Below are positions 49,855-58,557 of a stretch of DNA of 64,000 nucleotides, piece after piece (position 1 is the first letter of the stretch; each line of letters opens with the position of its first letter). Made by a program: the position numbers and the translations under genes. Location of the stretch: positions 496,001 through 560,000 of the forward strand of contig OZ251487.1 in assembly GCA_965242685.1 (NCBI GenBank), in the 5' to 3' direction. The notes under the pieces are model-generated. The model was given only the letters and a program-made list of their open reading frames with translations. It ran no database searches and was not told where the DNA came from. Origin of the DNA: G965215055 sp965242685 (GTDB taxonomy: Bacteria > Pseudomonadota > Gammaproteobacteria > UBA4575).

Positions 49855-49870
49855 TCTCATCTCATCGATC

Positions 49871-50863
49871 ATGCCACTGAAGTTTTCGCAGTTAAGAAAT
49901 CATCTTGAGCGGTCGTTACCGCCCGTCTTACTTGTCAGCGGTGACGAGCCGTATCAGGTGATGCGGGCGTGCGACATGTTTCGCGCCCGCGCCGGCAAGG
50001 CGGGGTTTGCCGACCGTAAGGCGTTTGTCGCCGAACCGGAGTTTGACTGGAACGAGATGGAGCTTGCAAAGAATAATCTGTCGCTGTTCAGCGCGCGCGT
50101 GTTCATCGATCTGCGTATCCCGACGGGGCGGCCCGGGGCTACGGGATCCAAGGCCATCGTCAATTTTGTTACCCGTCTCCACGAGGACGTCCGGCTCTTG
50201 GTGCAGACACCGAAACTCGATCGCGGTATCTTGAATTCCGCATGGGTCAAGGCTATCGACAAGGCCGGCGCCGTGTTGCGCGTGTGGCCAACCAATGAGA
50301 CGGAAACCCGAAACTGGATCAGACAGGCGCTGAAATACAAAGGATTCTCGGCCACCGAAGACATCGTTTCCCTGATCGCGCAACATGCCGAATGGAACTT
50401 GCTTGCCGCAATGCAGGAGGTTGAGAAACTCTCTTTGATCAGTGAAAACAAGGAGTTGGATTTAGCGGCCGTAAGCGTTGCGCTGACAAATAGCAGCCAT
50501 TATTCGTTACAAGACTTGACGGATGCCGTGGCGAAAAAGGATACGTTGCGGTTGATTCACGTGCTACACGGGCTTGAAAGAGATGACGTCGCGTTGCCGC
50601 TGCTGCTGTGGGGACTTACCGAGCAGGCCAGAAAGATAACGAACACGGGCAGAAACAAAAGATCGGCGGGACACGATGGACTGGCGCGCCAGGTTCTTGT
50701 TCATCAACAAGGTATCGGGGTTTGCAGTGAAGGAAAAAATGCCGCGCCCGCCGATTTGCTCAAACAGTGTGCCTGGGTAGATCGTGTGATAAAAGGCCGC
50801 GCAACAGGCAATCCCTGGCACGAATTGTTGCAACTGGGTATTGCGGCACAACTTGCAATGTAG
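49871..50863 (+). CDS. holA: DNA polymerase III subunit delta
   Basis: A 330-residue clamp-loader subunit that opens the beta ring. It begins MPLKFSQLRNHLERSLPPVL with LLVSGDEPYQVMRACD, the family start, and has the NSSHYSLQDLTDAVAKKD segment linking the second and third domains. The length and gene order (leuS-lptE-holA-nadD) fit, apart from the accessory stretch inserted upstream. No clear Shine-Dalgarno sequence precedes the ATG; CTCAT repeats lie there. Confidence 0.93.
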   Translation: MPLKFSQLRNHLERSLPPVLLVSGDEPYQVMRACDMFRARAGKAGFADRKAFVAEPEFDWNEMELAKNNLSLFSARVFIDLRIPTGRPGATGSKAIVNFVTRLHEDVRLLVQTPKLDRGILNSAWVKAIDKAGAVLRVWPTNETETRNWIRQALKYKGFSATEDIVSLIAQHAEWNLLAAMQEVEKLSLISENKELDLAAVSVALTNSSHYSLQDLTDAVAKKDTLRLIHVLHGLERDDVALPLLLWGLTEQARKITNTGRNKRSAGHDGLARQVLVHQQGIGVCSEGKNAAPADLLKQCAWVDRVIKGRATGNPWHELLQLGIAAQLAM

Positions 50864-50877
50864 GTAACGACCGCTGT

Positions 50878-52161
50878 ATGGAAGCTCCCGTAGAAACGCA
50901 ATCCGAAGCCATCGAAGGCTACGTCGCCGACGTCACACGCCGCGCCGCCTCGGTAAGCCCCCGCATCGCCCGTGCAAGCACGGATAGCAAAAACCGGGCC
51001 CTGTCGCTCGTCGCCGAACAGATCCTTGCATCGGACGGGCTGCTCAAGGAGCAGAATAGGCGCGACCTGGAAGCCGGCAAGCGGAACGGGCTGGATGATG
51101 CCTTGCTGGATCGTCTTGAGCTGAACGACGCACGCATACAAGCCATGGCGGAAGGTTTGCGGCAGGTGGCGACATTGCCCGACGTCGTGGGTGAAGTGAC
51201 CAAGTTAAAACCGCGTCCCAGCGGCATAAAGGTTGGCAGGATGCGCGTGCCGTTGGGCGTCATCCTGATTATTTACGAGTCGCGCCCCAATGTGACGGCA
51301 GACGCCGCCGCCCTGTGCATTAAATCCGGCAATGCGACCATCTTGCGGGGCGGCTCGGAGGCGATCCATTCCAATCGCGCCATTGCCGATTGTATTCGCA
51401 CGGGGTTGGTTGACGCCGGGTTTCCCGAAGACGTTGTACAGGTGATCAATACTTCCGACCGCCACGCCGTCAAGGCCTTGCTGCAAGCGGATAAGTATAT
51501 TGATATCGTCATTCCGAGAGGAGGCAAGGGCCTGGTTGAACGTATTACCCGAGAGTCCCGCATTCCATTGATTAAACACCTTGACGGCGTATGTCACGTC
51601 TACATTCACAAGGATGCCGATATCGACATGGCCGTTGATATTGCGGTCAACGCTAAGGCGCAGCGCTTCGGCGTTTGTAACGCTATGGAAACCTTGCTGG
51701 TAGATCAATCTGTTGCCGATAAAGTATTGCCGAAACTGAGGCGACAATTCGACAGCAAGGGAGTGGAGTTACGCGGTTGTGAGGCGACCCGTTCAATTTT
51801 GTCGGGTATACGTGCGGCGTCGGAGCAGGACTGGTATCGGGAATATCTTGGCCCCGTATTGGCCGTTCGTATCGTGGATGGGCTTTTACGGGCAATGGAG
51901 CATATTGATAAATACGGTTCTCATCACACCGACGCAATCGTCACGGAAAATGACGCCGTTGCGCAACAGTTTTTACGCGAGGTTGATTCGAGCTCGGTGA
52001 TCAGAAATGCCTCGACACGTTTTGCCGACGGTTTTGAGTATGGTTTGGGTGCGGAAATAGGAATCAGCACGGATAAGTTGCACGCACGAGGTCCGGTTGG
52101 CCTGGAAGGGCTTACTACGCAGAAGTTTGTCGTTGTCGGTGAGGGAAACGTTCGTGAGTAA
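50878..52161 (+). CDS. proA: Gamma-glutamyl phosphate reductase
   Basis: A 427-residue NADPH-dependent enzyme that makes glutamate-5-semialdehyde in proline synthesis. The catalytic cysteine is Cys267 in FGVCNAMETLL. RVPLGVILIIYESRPNVTADAAALCIKSGNA is split across conserved family segments, and GPVGLEGLTTQKFVV near the end is typical. The frame is open upstream inside holA, but ATG at 50878, 14 bases after the holA stop, gives the normal length. The proA-nadD linkage is common; proB is not in the window. Confidence 0.96.
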   Translation: MEAPVETQSEAIEGYVADVTRRAASVSPRIARASTDSKNRALSLVAEQILASDGLLKEQNRRDLEAGKRNGLDDALLDRLELNDARIQAMAEGLRQVATLPDVVGEVTKLKPRPSGIKVGRMRVPLGVILIIYESRPNVTADAAALCIKSGNATILRGGSEAIHSNRAIADCIRTGLVDAGFPEDVVQVINTSDRHAVKALLQADKYIDIVIPRGGKGLVERITRESRIPLIKHLDGVCHVYIHKDADIDMAVDIAVNAKAQRFGVCNAMETLLVDQSVADKVLPKLRRQFDSKGVELRGCEATRSILSGIRAASEQDWYREYLGPVLAVRIVDGLLRAMEHIDKYGSHHTDAIVTENDAVAQQFLREVDSSSVIRNASTRFADGFEYGLGAEIGISTDKLHARGPVGLEGLTTQKFVVVGEGNVRE

Positions 52162-52229
52162 GCGCAATGGCGATGGCGCAAAGGATACCGAGAGCTTTCA
52201 TGGCGATTTGGATGAAATAGGGAAAAGGT

Positions 52230-52859
52230 GTGCTGGGGATTTTTGGCGGCTCTTTTGATCCGGTCCATTTTGGTCATATCAAGACGGCGTTGGCGTTACT
52301 GGAACGCTTTAATTTTGAACAGATATGCTTCATTCCCTGTCGGCGTTCGCCTTTCAAGCAGAAGGTTTATGCAAGTGCGCGGCATCGATGGCGGATGCTG
52401 AATTTGATAGTCGGCTCAAACGACAGGTTGGTCGCCGATGATCGTGAGCTGAGGCGTTCCGGTCCTTGTTATACGATAGATACCCTGAAAGAATTGCGAG
52501 AGGAGATCGAAGGCCATACGTCCCTAGTGTTGATTATGGGAATGGATGCCTATTCAGGTTTCTGTCAATGGCGTGATTATAAAGAGATCCTCTCGCTGTG
52601 TAACATGATGTTGCTGCAACGCCCCGGATACATGCTTGCCGAGCAGGGCTGCGAAAAAGAGCTGTATGATCGACATGCGGCAAACGATATAATGGCAATC
52701 TCTACGGCGTTAAACGGCCGCATCTATTTAAGCGACGAAAAAAAGTTTGACGTTTCATCCACGGCTATCCGGCAAGCCGTTGTTGCGGGTGATCAACCGA
52801 GATATTTGTTGCCGGGAAGCGTGTGGAACTATATTTGCGAGCATAATCTGTATCGGTAA
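52230..52859 (+). CDS. nadD: Nicotinate-nucleotide adenylyltransferase
   Basis: A 209-residue enzyme that makes nicotinate adenine dinucleotide for NAD synthesis. The N-terminal nucleotidyltransferase motif is GIFGGSFDPVHFGH with the HxGH-type site, and the C-terminal VSSTAIRQA matches the SxTxxR motif. The start is GTG at 52230 (MLGIFGGSF); A/G-rich sequence stands upstream. The 68 bases after proA show nothing else. Confidence 0.95.
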   Translation: MLGIFGGSFDPVHFGHIKTALALLERFNFEQICFIPCRRSPFKQKVYASARHRWRMLNLIVGSNDRLVADDRELRRSGPCYTIDTLKELREEIEGHTSLVLIMGMDAYSGFCQWRDYKEILSLCNMMLLQRPGYMLAEQGCEKELYDRHAANDIMAISTALNGRIYLSDEKKFDVSSTAIRQAVVAGDQPRYLLPGSVWNYICEHNLYR

Positions 52860-52864
52860 GCATT

Positions 52865-53209
52865 TTGCGAATAGAAAATAGCAAGGCCGTGGGCGTCGCG
52901 ATTAATGCCCTAGAGGGACTTAAGGGCAAGGATATTGCCGTGATTGACGTGCGCGATAAAACCGACGTATTCGATGCCATGGTAGTCGTAACAGGAACGT
53001 CAGACCGGCATATTGAGTCCTTGGCCGACAAGTTGGAGATGGATGCAAAACGGGGGGACATTGATATATTCGGAGTTGAGCGAGATCGTGCCTGGACGCT
53101 GGTTGATTTATACGACGTTGTCGTGCACATCATGCTGGAAGAAACACGCGATTTTTATAGCCTGGAAAAACTTTGGCGCGCCGAGGATGATCGCGAACAA
53201 ACCTTGTAA
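52865..53209 (+). CDS. rsfS: Ribosome silencing factor RsfS
   Basis: A 114-residue protein of the RsfS/YbeB/Iojap family that binds L14 and blocks subunit joining when nutrients are short. It shows GKDIAVIDVRDKTDVFDAMVV, TGTSDRHIESLADKLE and GVERDRAWTLVDLYDVVVH, all diagnostic. The start appears to be TTG at 52865, five bases after nadD; no ATG precedes the conserved region. The L14 gene is at 24113. Confidence 0.93.
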   Translation: MRIENSKAVGVAINALEGLKGKDIAVIDVRDKTDVFDAMVVVTGTSDRHIESLADKLEMDAKRGDIDIFGVERDRAWTLVDLYDVVVHIMLEETRDFYSLEKLWRAEDDREQTL

Positions 53210-53268
53210 TGCAGGCGTAACGGAAGCGACGGAAAAAAAGTGTCTACAAGGCTTTCGGAAAGGCGGTT

Positions 53269-53739
53269 GTGCAAATCAATATACTAGCGGTTGGTGACAG
53301 GTCGCCGTCCTGGGTGGAGGCCGGCGTCAATCAGTACATTTCCAGAATGCCTCGAGAATGCAGCATAGAGATTACCCCTGTCGCGGTGGCTAAGCGTACC
53401 AAGAATCAAACGCTTGCACAGGCACGGGCGCGGGAGCAGCAGCTTTTAATCCGCCGCACTCCAAACAACAGTGTGCGTGTTGTACTGGATGAACGGGGGC
53501 AATCCTGGACGACGGTTGTCCTCGCTGAGAAACTTAGAAAATGGTTGCAATCTTCCCCGATACTCACGTTTTATATTGGAGGGCCGGATGGCTTTAATGC
53601 GGAATTTTTGCGGCAAGCCAACTTGACGTGGTCCGTGTCTTCATTGACTTTGCCGCATATGTTGGTGCGCGTATTGCTTGTTGAACAGCTGTATCGTGCC
53701 TGGAGCATTATTCAAGGACACCCTTATCACCGGCAATGA
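53269..53739 (+). CDS. rlmH: 23S rRNA pseudouridine1915 N3-methyltransferase RlmH
   Basis: A 156-residue SPOUT methyltransferase that modifies pseudouridine 1915 in helix 69. The knot region contains LTFYIGGPDGFNAEF and the C-terminus EQLYRAWSIIQGHPYHRQ, close to the invariant HPYHxE/Q ending. The start is GTG at 53269 with AAAGGCGG upstream. It completes the holA-proA-nadD-rsfS-rlmH group. Confidence 0.95.
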   Translation: MQINILAVGDRSPSWVEAGVNQYISRMPRECSIEITPVAVAKRTKNQTLAQARAREQQLLIRRTPNNSVRVVLDERGQSWTTVVLAEKLRKWLQSSPILTFYIGGPDGFNAEFLRQANLTWSVSSLTLPHMLVRVLLVEQLYRAWSIIQGHPYHRQ

Positions 53740-53752
53740 CCGAGCAATCTGT

Positions 53753-53791
53753 AAGACGTGAGATAAAGAAAAAGAACAAGCGGTACGTCTT
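53753..53791. repeat. Long-loop inverted repeat between rlmH and yhdP
   Basis: AAGACGT (53753-53759) and ACGTCTT (53785-53791) are perfect inverted copies 25 bases apart. No T run follows. Function unknown; possibly chance. Confidence 0.25.
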
Positions 53792-53835
53792 CTTAGATTC
53801 AAATCCCCATTGTTGGTAAAGTTCGGTAAAGCTTC

Positions 53836-56800
53836 ATGTTGCGCAAACTCGCATTGACCTTTTGGTACGTCGCCGCGAGTGTTTTGGTGTTGGCAGCCGT
53901 CGTAATCGGTGTTTTGCGTTACTACCCGTCATTTTATCAGCGTTATTTGCCGGCAATACAGGTAAGCATTTCATCCATAATGGGTAATCCCGTATATGCT
54001 GAAAGTATCAATGTTGTCTGGGATGGTTACACGCCGCATGTAACGGTAAAGGGTTTGAGGATATATTCCGACGACACCAGGATCGAGCGGCTTTTGTTTG
54101 CAAAAGAGGTACGTTTGTCGTTTGATCTTTACGAGAGCCTGGTGCACCAAAGACTCGATATTCGACAGTTGACATTGATTGGCAGCAAGCTGGAAGCAAC
54201 GTGGACGGCAGATAAAAAAATAATAATAAATGGAATTGATATAGGTGAGAGGTTTGCGCACCGACAAAAGCGTGATAACGGTACTGCGGTAAGTTTTTTG
54301 GATAGTGCGATTACCATCAAGGATGAAACGAGAAATTTGACTTATTTTGTTACTCGCGCGGACCTCGCCTTTGATTTTTATCAAGATCGTTTCAGAGCCG
54401 CTGCAAATTTTTCACTACCAGACACCTTGGGAGAATCACTGACGCTGATTGCAGATGTACAACACCTTGAGCGGGGCTTGAGTAATGTGCTAGGAAACTT
54501 GTATGTAAAAGGCAGCAACATCAACATCGGGCTGCTAAATGACTTTTTCCCTCACTTTCAGGCCGGGGTCAAAGCCGGCAGTTCCGATTTTGAAGTGTGG
54601 GGTAACCTTGATCCTTTCGTGCAGCACTCATTTAGCGGCAGGCTGAATATTAGAGGCTTGCGGTATCATCACGTAGAAAAAGCTGTAGAGGCTACCGCGG
54701 TTGGACAAGAGGTCACCGCGATTGATACACGCTTCCAAGTCAAAGGCAAAGGAGGGAGTTGGTATTTGGCACTGGTAGACAGTACTGTTCAGGCCGCCGA
54801 TAAACAATGGTTTGGCAAGAAGTATGAAATCAGGTGCGATGATTGCAACGGTTCAAATTTTTCCGTCGTCGCTGCATTAGACCATATCGACGTCACTCAC
54901 TTGCTTTCCACGTTACAGCACTACCCGATTTTAATGGCATCATTAGATCCGTTGCTGACAAAAGTGCGAGTTGGAGGAACGCTTGAGAGTACCGACATTT
55001 CGGCACGTTGGACCGATGGGCGGCTTTCAAAGTATTCGTACAAGGCCTTTTTACGGGGCGCAAATATGTCCGTGCCCGGCCAGGAGATTGAAGTTTCATC
55101 TTTAGTCGGTACTGTTCGTGGCAATCATCTGCAAGGCGACCTGGAAATAAATGCCGCGGAACTCCATATTCAGGCGGGCGGTAGTATCGTAGATGATCTA
55201 TTTGAAGTCCAAAAAGTCGCTGGTGGCATTAAGTGGAAACATACGAACCGAGGCGTTATTGCATCGTTGGAAGGCGTCTCGCTTGAGGCGCCAGGTATCT
55301 CGACCCATTTACAAGGCTTTATACGGGCGGATGGCGAAGGACTTTATCTTGATTTGCAAGGCAAAATTTCTGAGGCCCGGTTGGTAGCGATAAAAAATTA
55401 TTTGTCGTTCAAAAAAATTAATCCGAAATTGGTAAAGTGGCTGAGGGAGGGCATACATGGCGGCACGTTTAGAAATGCCAGGTTTTTATTTCGCGGTCGC
55501 CCTGAAAGCTTTCCATTTAAGGATCGTTCCGGTGTGTTTCAGGCTGTTTTAAGCGTGGAAGACGGCATCTTGAGTTATTACAAGGACTGGCCGGAGGTGC
55601 GTAATCTCCATGCGGATTTGAAAGCGGAAAACAAGCGCTTGGTAATCGTCGGACGTCAAGGTACGATACTGCGCTCATCGGTTGAACGTGCTACGGTCAC
55701 GATTGATGACCTGAAATTGCCCCGCCTGATCATTGACGGCGAAGTGTTTGGGCCGGCCAGTGATCTTCTTGACTACCTGAAACGGTCTTCATTGATTCCG
55801 AATGACAGCCGGATTTCTGAAAAGATATCCTTTAGCGGCAATACCAAACTGAATTTGGACATTGCGTTGACGCTGACCAAAAAGTTGAAAAAAGAAAGGA
55901 AGATAAGTGGCGTTGTAGATTTCGATAATACAGACATGGTGGTAGTGCCGCTTTCATTGCCGTTCAAAAATATTAAAGGAAGCTTAAAATTTAACCAGAA
56001 CAAGATTGACAGCCACGATCTGAGTGCCGTCCTGTACGGATCGACTTTCAAGGCAAATACCCAAGGCCTTGAAGACAAACGCCTGTTGTTGACGGTCATG
56101 GGTGACTTTAATATTGACTCTCATTTTGGTGTTAACCCTGGCAATGCAGGTGGATACATTGGCGGCACCGTGCCTGTAAAGGCCACGTTGAATTTGCCGC
56201 GATTCGGGAAGCATGACGGTGATAAGTCTCTGATCATAAGTGTTGACAGTAATTTGATCGGTACCCGGATTACTTTGCCCGAACCCTTTTACAAGGAAGC
56301 CGACGTTGGCAGGAAATTTGTTTTGCAAACCAAGTATCAGGCAGGTAAGGGTTATCCGCTGTTCGTAAATTTTGCCGATGAGTTATTTGTGAAGGCATTG
56401 TTCGACGAGCGGGCGAGAGTTTTCTCTGCAATGGAACTGCGTATCGGTAACGACCGATTTAGCCTGCCTGAAAAAGGACTGAAAGTTTCAGGGATATTGC
56501 AGCAGTTGAATCTGCTGGACTGGCAGGACGTGTTTGTATCGTCTGATAATGGTAATTTTCCGGCATTACATGAAGTAGACATGCGCGTCGATAAGGTTTT
56601 TATATCCGATTTGGAAATCAAGGACGTAAACTTTCAATTACTGAAAAAGGCACAGTCGTGGACAGGAAAAATTGACTCATCCATAGCGAAGGGAAGTTTC
56701 AGCTATCCGTTTGGTTCCGATGTGGATGGCGTCGTAACGGCAGCCTTTGATTATCTTTTTTTTAGGAAGCCTGAGAAAGAAATCATTGAAATAGACCCGC

Positions 56801-57651
56801 GTAAACTACCCTCGCTAGAAGTTTATTCGAAGCAGTTTGAGTTCAATGATTATCCTTTTTATGACGTTACGCTGAAGACTACAGCTACTGATAATGGGAT
56901 GATGATTGACTCTTTGGCCGGCAGGAGCAAGGACTTGTGGATTAAAGCGAATGGGACGTGGGAAATTGATAAATCGAACGAGCACCGCACTGATCTGGAT
57001 ATTGTTGCGACAACTGAAAACTTGCACAACAGCCTGGTGGCTCTCGGGTTTGACACGGTGATAGAGGAGGGGAAGGGCATTGTTACTTCGAAATTTAATT
57101 GGCCGAATGCACCGTATCAATTTTCCGCCGAGAATTTTACCGGTATCACGAATCTCGATTTTGACGATGGAAAAATATCATCTGTAAATCCGGGTGCCGG
57201 TCGTTTGATCGGTGTATTTAATCTAGGTGAAATCTCAAGGCGCCTCTCGCTGGATTTTGCCGACTTTTTTTCCAAGGGATACGCGTTCAAGAAAATTCAG
57301 GGGGACTTGTTTTTCAAGGATGCAAACTTAAACACTGAAAACCTTATTATTACAGGGACTTCGGCAGATATCTCGATTGCGGGAAGAACCGGAATCGCGG
57401 CCAGGGACTACGATCAGATTGTCACCATAACGCCCCACGTGGCGGGCGGGTTGCCCTGGATCGGCTTGGCGGTTGGGGGGCCGATAGGTGCAGCCGGCGT
57501 ATACGTCGGTGAGAAGGTGGCAAAAAAACTTGGTATTGATGTGAATAAAGTGGTGGAGGTTGAATATTCCATAACGGGAAGCTGGGAACATCCGAAGATT
57601 GAGCCGGTGGCGAAAGTTGAAGCAACTCCATCTGCCGAGAACCAGCCTTGA
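53836..57651 (+). CDS. yhdP: YhdP family AsmA-like envelope protein
   Basis: A 1,271-residue protein with one N-terminal membrane helix (about residues 8-28, LTFWYVAASVLVLAAVVIGV) and a very long periplasmic part rich in beta-strands (DUF3971 then an AsmA-like C-terminal region). The C-terminus has GAGRLIGVFNLGEISRRLSL and the glycine-rich VAGGLPWIGLAVGGPIGAAG. YhdP proteins bridge the envelope and carry phospholipids to the outer membrane in E. coli. The usual neighbours maf and rng, often found upstream, are absent. Confidence 0.93.
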   Translation: MLRKLALTFWYVAASVLVLAAVVIGVLRYYPSFYQRYLPAIQVSISSIMGNPVYAESINVVWDGYTPHVTVKGLRIYSDDTRIERLLFAKEVRLSFDLYESLVHQRLDIRQLTLIGSKLEATWTADKKIIINGIDIGERFAHRQKRDNGTAVSFLDSAITIKDETRNLTYFVTRADLAFDFYQDRFRAAANFSLPDTLGESLTLIADVQHLERGLSNVLGNLYVKGSNINIGLLNDFFPHFQAGVKAGSSDFEVWGNLDPFVQHSFSGRLNIRGLRYHHVEKAVEATAVGQEVTAIDTRFQVKGKGGSWYLALVDSTVQAADKQWFGKKYEIRCDDCNGSNFSVVAALDHIDVTHLLSTLQHYPILMASLDPLLTKVRVGGTLESTDISARWTDGRLSKYSYKAFLRGANMSVPGQEIEVSSLVGTVRGNHLQGDLEINAAELHIQAGGSIVDDLFEVQKVAGGIKWKHTNRGVIASLEGVSLEAPGISTHLQGFIRADGEGLYLDLQGKISEARLVAIKNYLSFKKINPKLVKWLREGIHGGTFRNARFLFRGRPESFPFKDRSGVFQAVLSVEDGILSYYKDWPEVRNLHADLKAENKRLVIVGRQGTILRSSVERATVTIDDLKLPRLIIDGEVFGPASDLLDYLKRSSLIPNDSRISEKISFSGNTKLNLDIALTLTKKLKKERKISGVVDFDNTDMVVVPLSLPFKNIKGSLKFNQNKIDSHDLSAVLYGSTFKANTQGLEDKRLLLTVMGDFNIDSHFGVNPGNAGGYIGGTVPVKATLNLPRFGKHDGDKSLIISVDSNLIGTRITLPEPFYKEADVGRKFVLQTKYQAGKGYPLFVNFADELFVKALFDERARVFSAMELRIGNDRFSLPEKGLKVSGILQQLNLLDWQDVFVSSDNGNFPALHEVDMRVDKVFISDLEIKDVNFQLLKKAQSWTGKIDSSIAKGSFSYPFGSDVDGVVTAAFDYLFFRKPEKEIIEIDPRKLPSLEVYSKQFEFNDYPFYDVTLKTTATDNGMMIDSLAGRSKDLWIKANGTWEIDKSNEHRTDLDIVATTENLHNSLVALGFDTVIEEGKGIVTSKFNWPNAPYQFSAENFTGITNLDFDDGKISSVNPGAGRLIGVFNLGEISRRLSLDFADFFSKGYAFKKIQGDLFFKDANLNTENLIITGTSADISIAGRTGIAARDYDQIVTITPHVAGGLPWIGLAVGGPIGAAGVYVGEKVAKKLGIDVNKVVEVEYSITGSWEHPKIEPVAKVEATPSAENQP

Positions 57652-57705
57652 ACATATCATAAAATATTTGTTTTTATCGCGTTTAATTAACGTACGGTCT
57701 TTCTT

Positions 57706-58521
57706 ATGAACAAAGTTGCAGCGATACAGATGGCCTCGGGGCCGCATGTCGAGGCAAATTTACAGGAAACGGGCCGTTTAATCGGACAAGCTGCCGATGC
57801 GGGTGCCGAGCTGATTGTACTGCCGGAAAACTTTGCGATCATGGGCGTTACGGAAGAGGATAAGGTAGTCGTGCGCGAGGCCGAAGGTGACGGCCCCATA
57901 CAGAAGTTTTTGTCCGAGCAGGCAAGGCAGCATAACGTGTGGTTGGTGGGGGGTACGATACCGATGGAATGCCCGGACCCCAAAAAAATATTTGCCGCTT
58001 GTATGTTGTATGACGATCACGGAGAGCTTGTCGAACGCTACGATAAAATACATCTGTTTGACGTTGAACTTGTGGATACGGGCGAAAGCTATAACGAATC
58101 AGAGACCATTGAATATGGAGACTCGGGTGTAAAAGTAGTGGATTCGCCTTTTGGTAAAATCGGATTGGCGGTATGTTATGACCTTCGTTTTCCCGAGCTG
58201 TTTCGTTGTTTACTGGACATGGGTGCAGAGATTGTGACGTTACCTGCCGCATTTACGGCAACTACCGGCCAAGCACATTGGGAGAGCCTGCTACGTGCGC
58301 GTGCGATTGAAAATGTCACGTACATGGTTGCCGCCGCGCAAGGTGGGTACCACGTCAACGGCCGGACAACCTTCGGGGACAGTATGATTGTGGACCCCTG
58401 GGGGACGATTCTGAGCCGTATCAAACATGGTTCAGGCATGGCGATCACGGATATCAACTTACAGTACCTGAAATCACGGCGTAAGACTTTCCCATGCATT
58501 CAGCACCGAAGATTGAAGTAA
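57706..58521 (+). CDS. Nitrilase-family amidohydrolase (deaminated glutathione amidase type)
   Basis: A 271-residue enzyme with the catalytic triad Glu41 (LPENF), Lys114 (YDKIHLFDV) and Cys157 (AVCYDLRFPELFR). The YDKIHLFDVEL and CYDLRFPE signatures place it in the Nit1/YbeM branch, which hydrolyses deaminated glutathione as metabolite repair. It lies between yhdP and tldD, a conserved order in gammaproteobacteria. Exact substrate is inferred from family. Confidence 0.93.
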   Translation: MNKVAAIQMASGPHVEANLQETGRLIGQAADAGAELIVLPENFAIMGVTEEDKVVVREAEGDGPIQKFLSEQARQHNVWLVGGTIPMECPDPKKIFAACMLYDDHGELVERYDKIHLFDVELVDTGESYNESETIEYGDSGVKVVDSPFGKIGLAVCYDLRFPELFRCLLDMGAEIVTLPAAFTATTGQAHWESLLRARAIENVTYMVAAAQGGYHVNGRTTFGDSMIVDPWGTILSRIKHGSGMAITDINLQYLKSRRKTFPCIQHRRLK

Positions 58522-58557
58522 AGATCATCATTATCAAATCTGTATAGGAAGACATAT

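Larger units (their letters stand above)
46197..49870. other. Accessory stretch inserted between lptE and holA
   Basis: Four genes unrelated to LPS or replication break the normal lptE-holA adjacency. Composition is uneven: by hand, 46561-46620 holds 24 G+C of 60, 48181-48240 holds 38, while lptE at 45781-45840 holds 43. The low value is like that of rpoC in this window, so it does not by itself prove foreign origin. I see no transposase, integrase or tRNA at the edges. The 107 bases 46197-46303 show a TTGAAA at 46246-46251 but no good -10. Confidence 0.55.

Noticed and set aside
46197..49870. Complete type I restriction-modification locus
   Set aside because: Only an HsdR N-terminal-like nuclease gene is present; no methylase, specificity or helicase part exists in the window.
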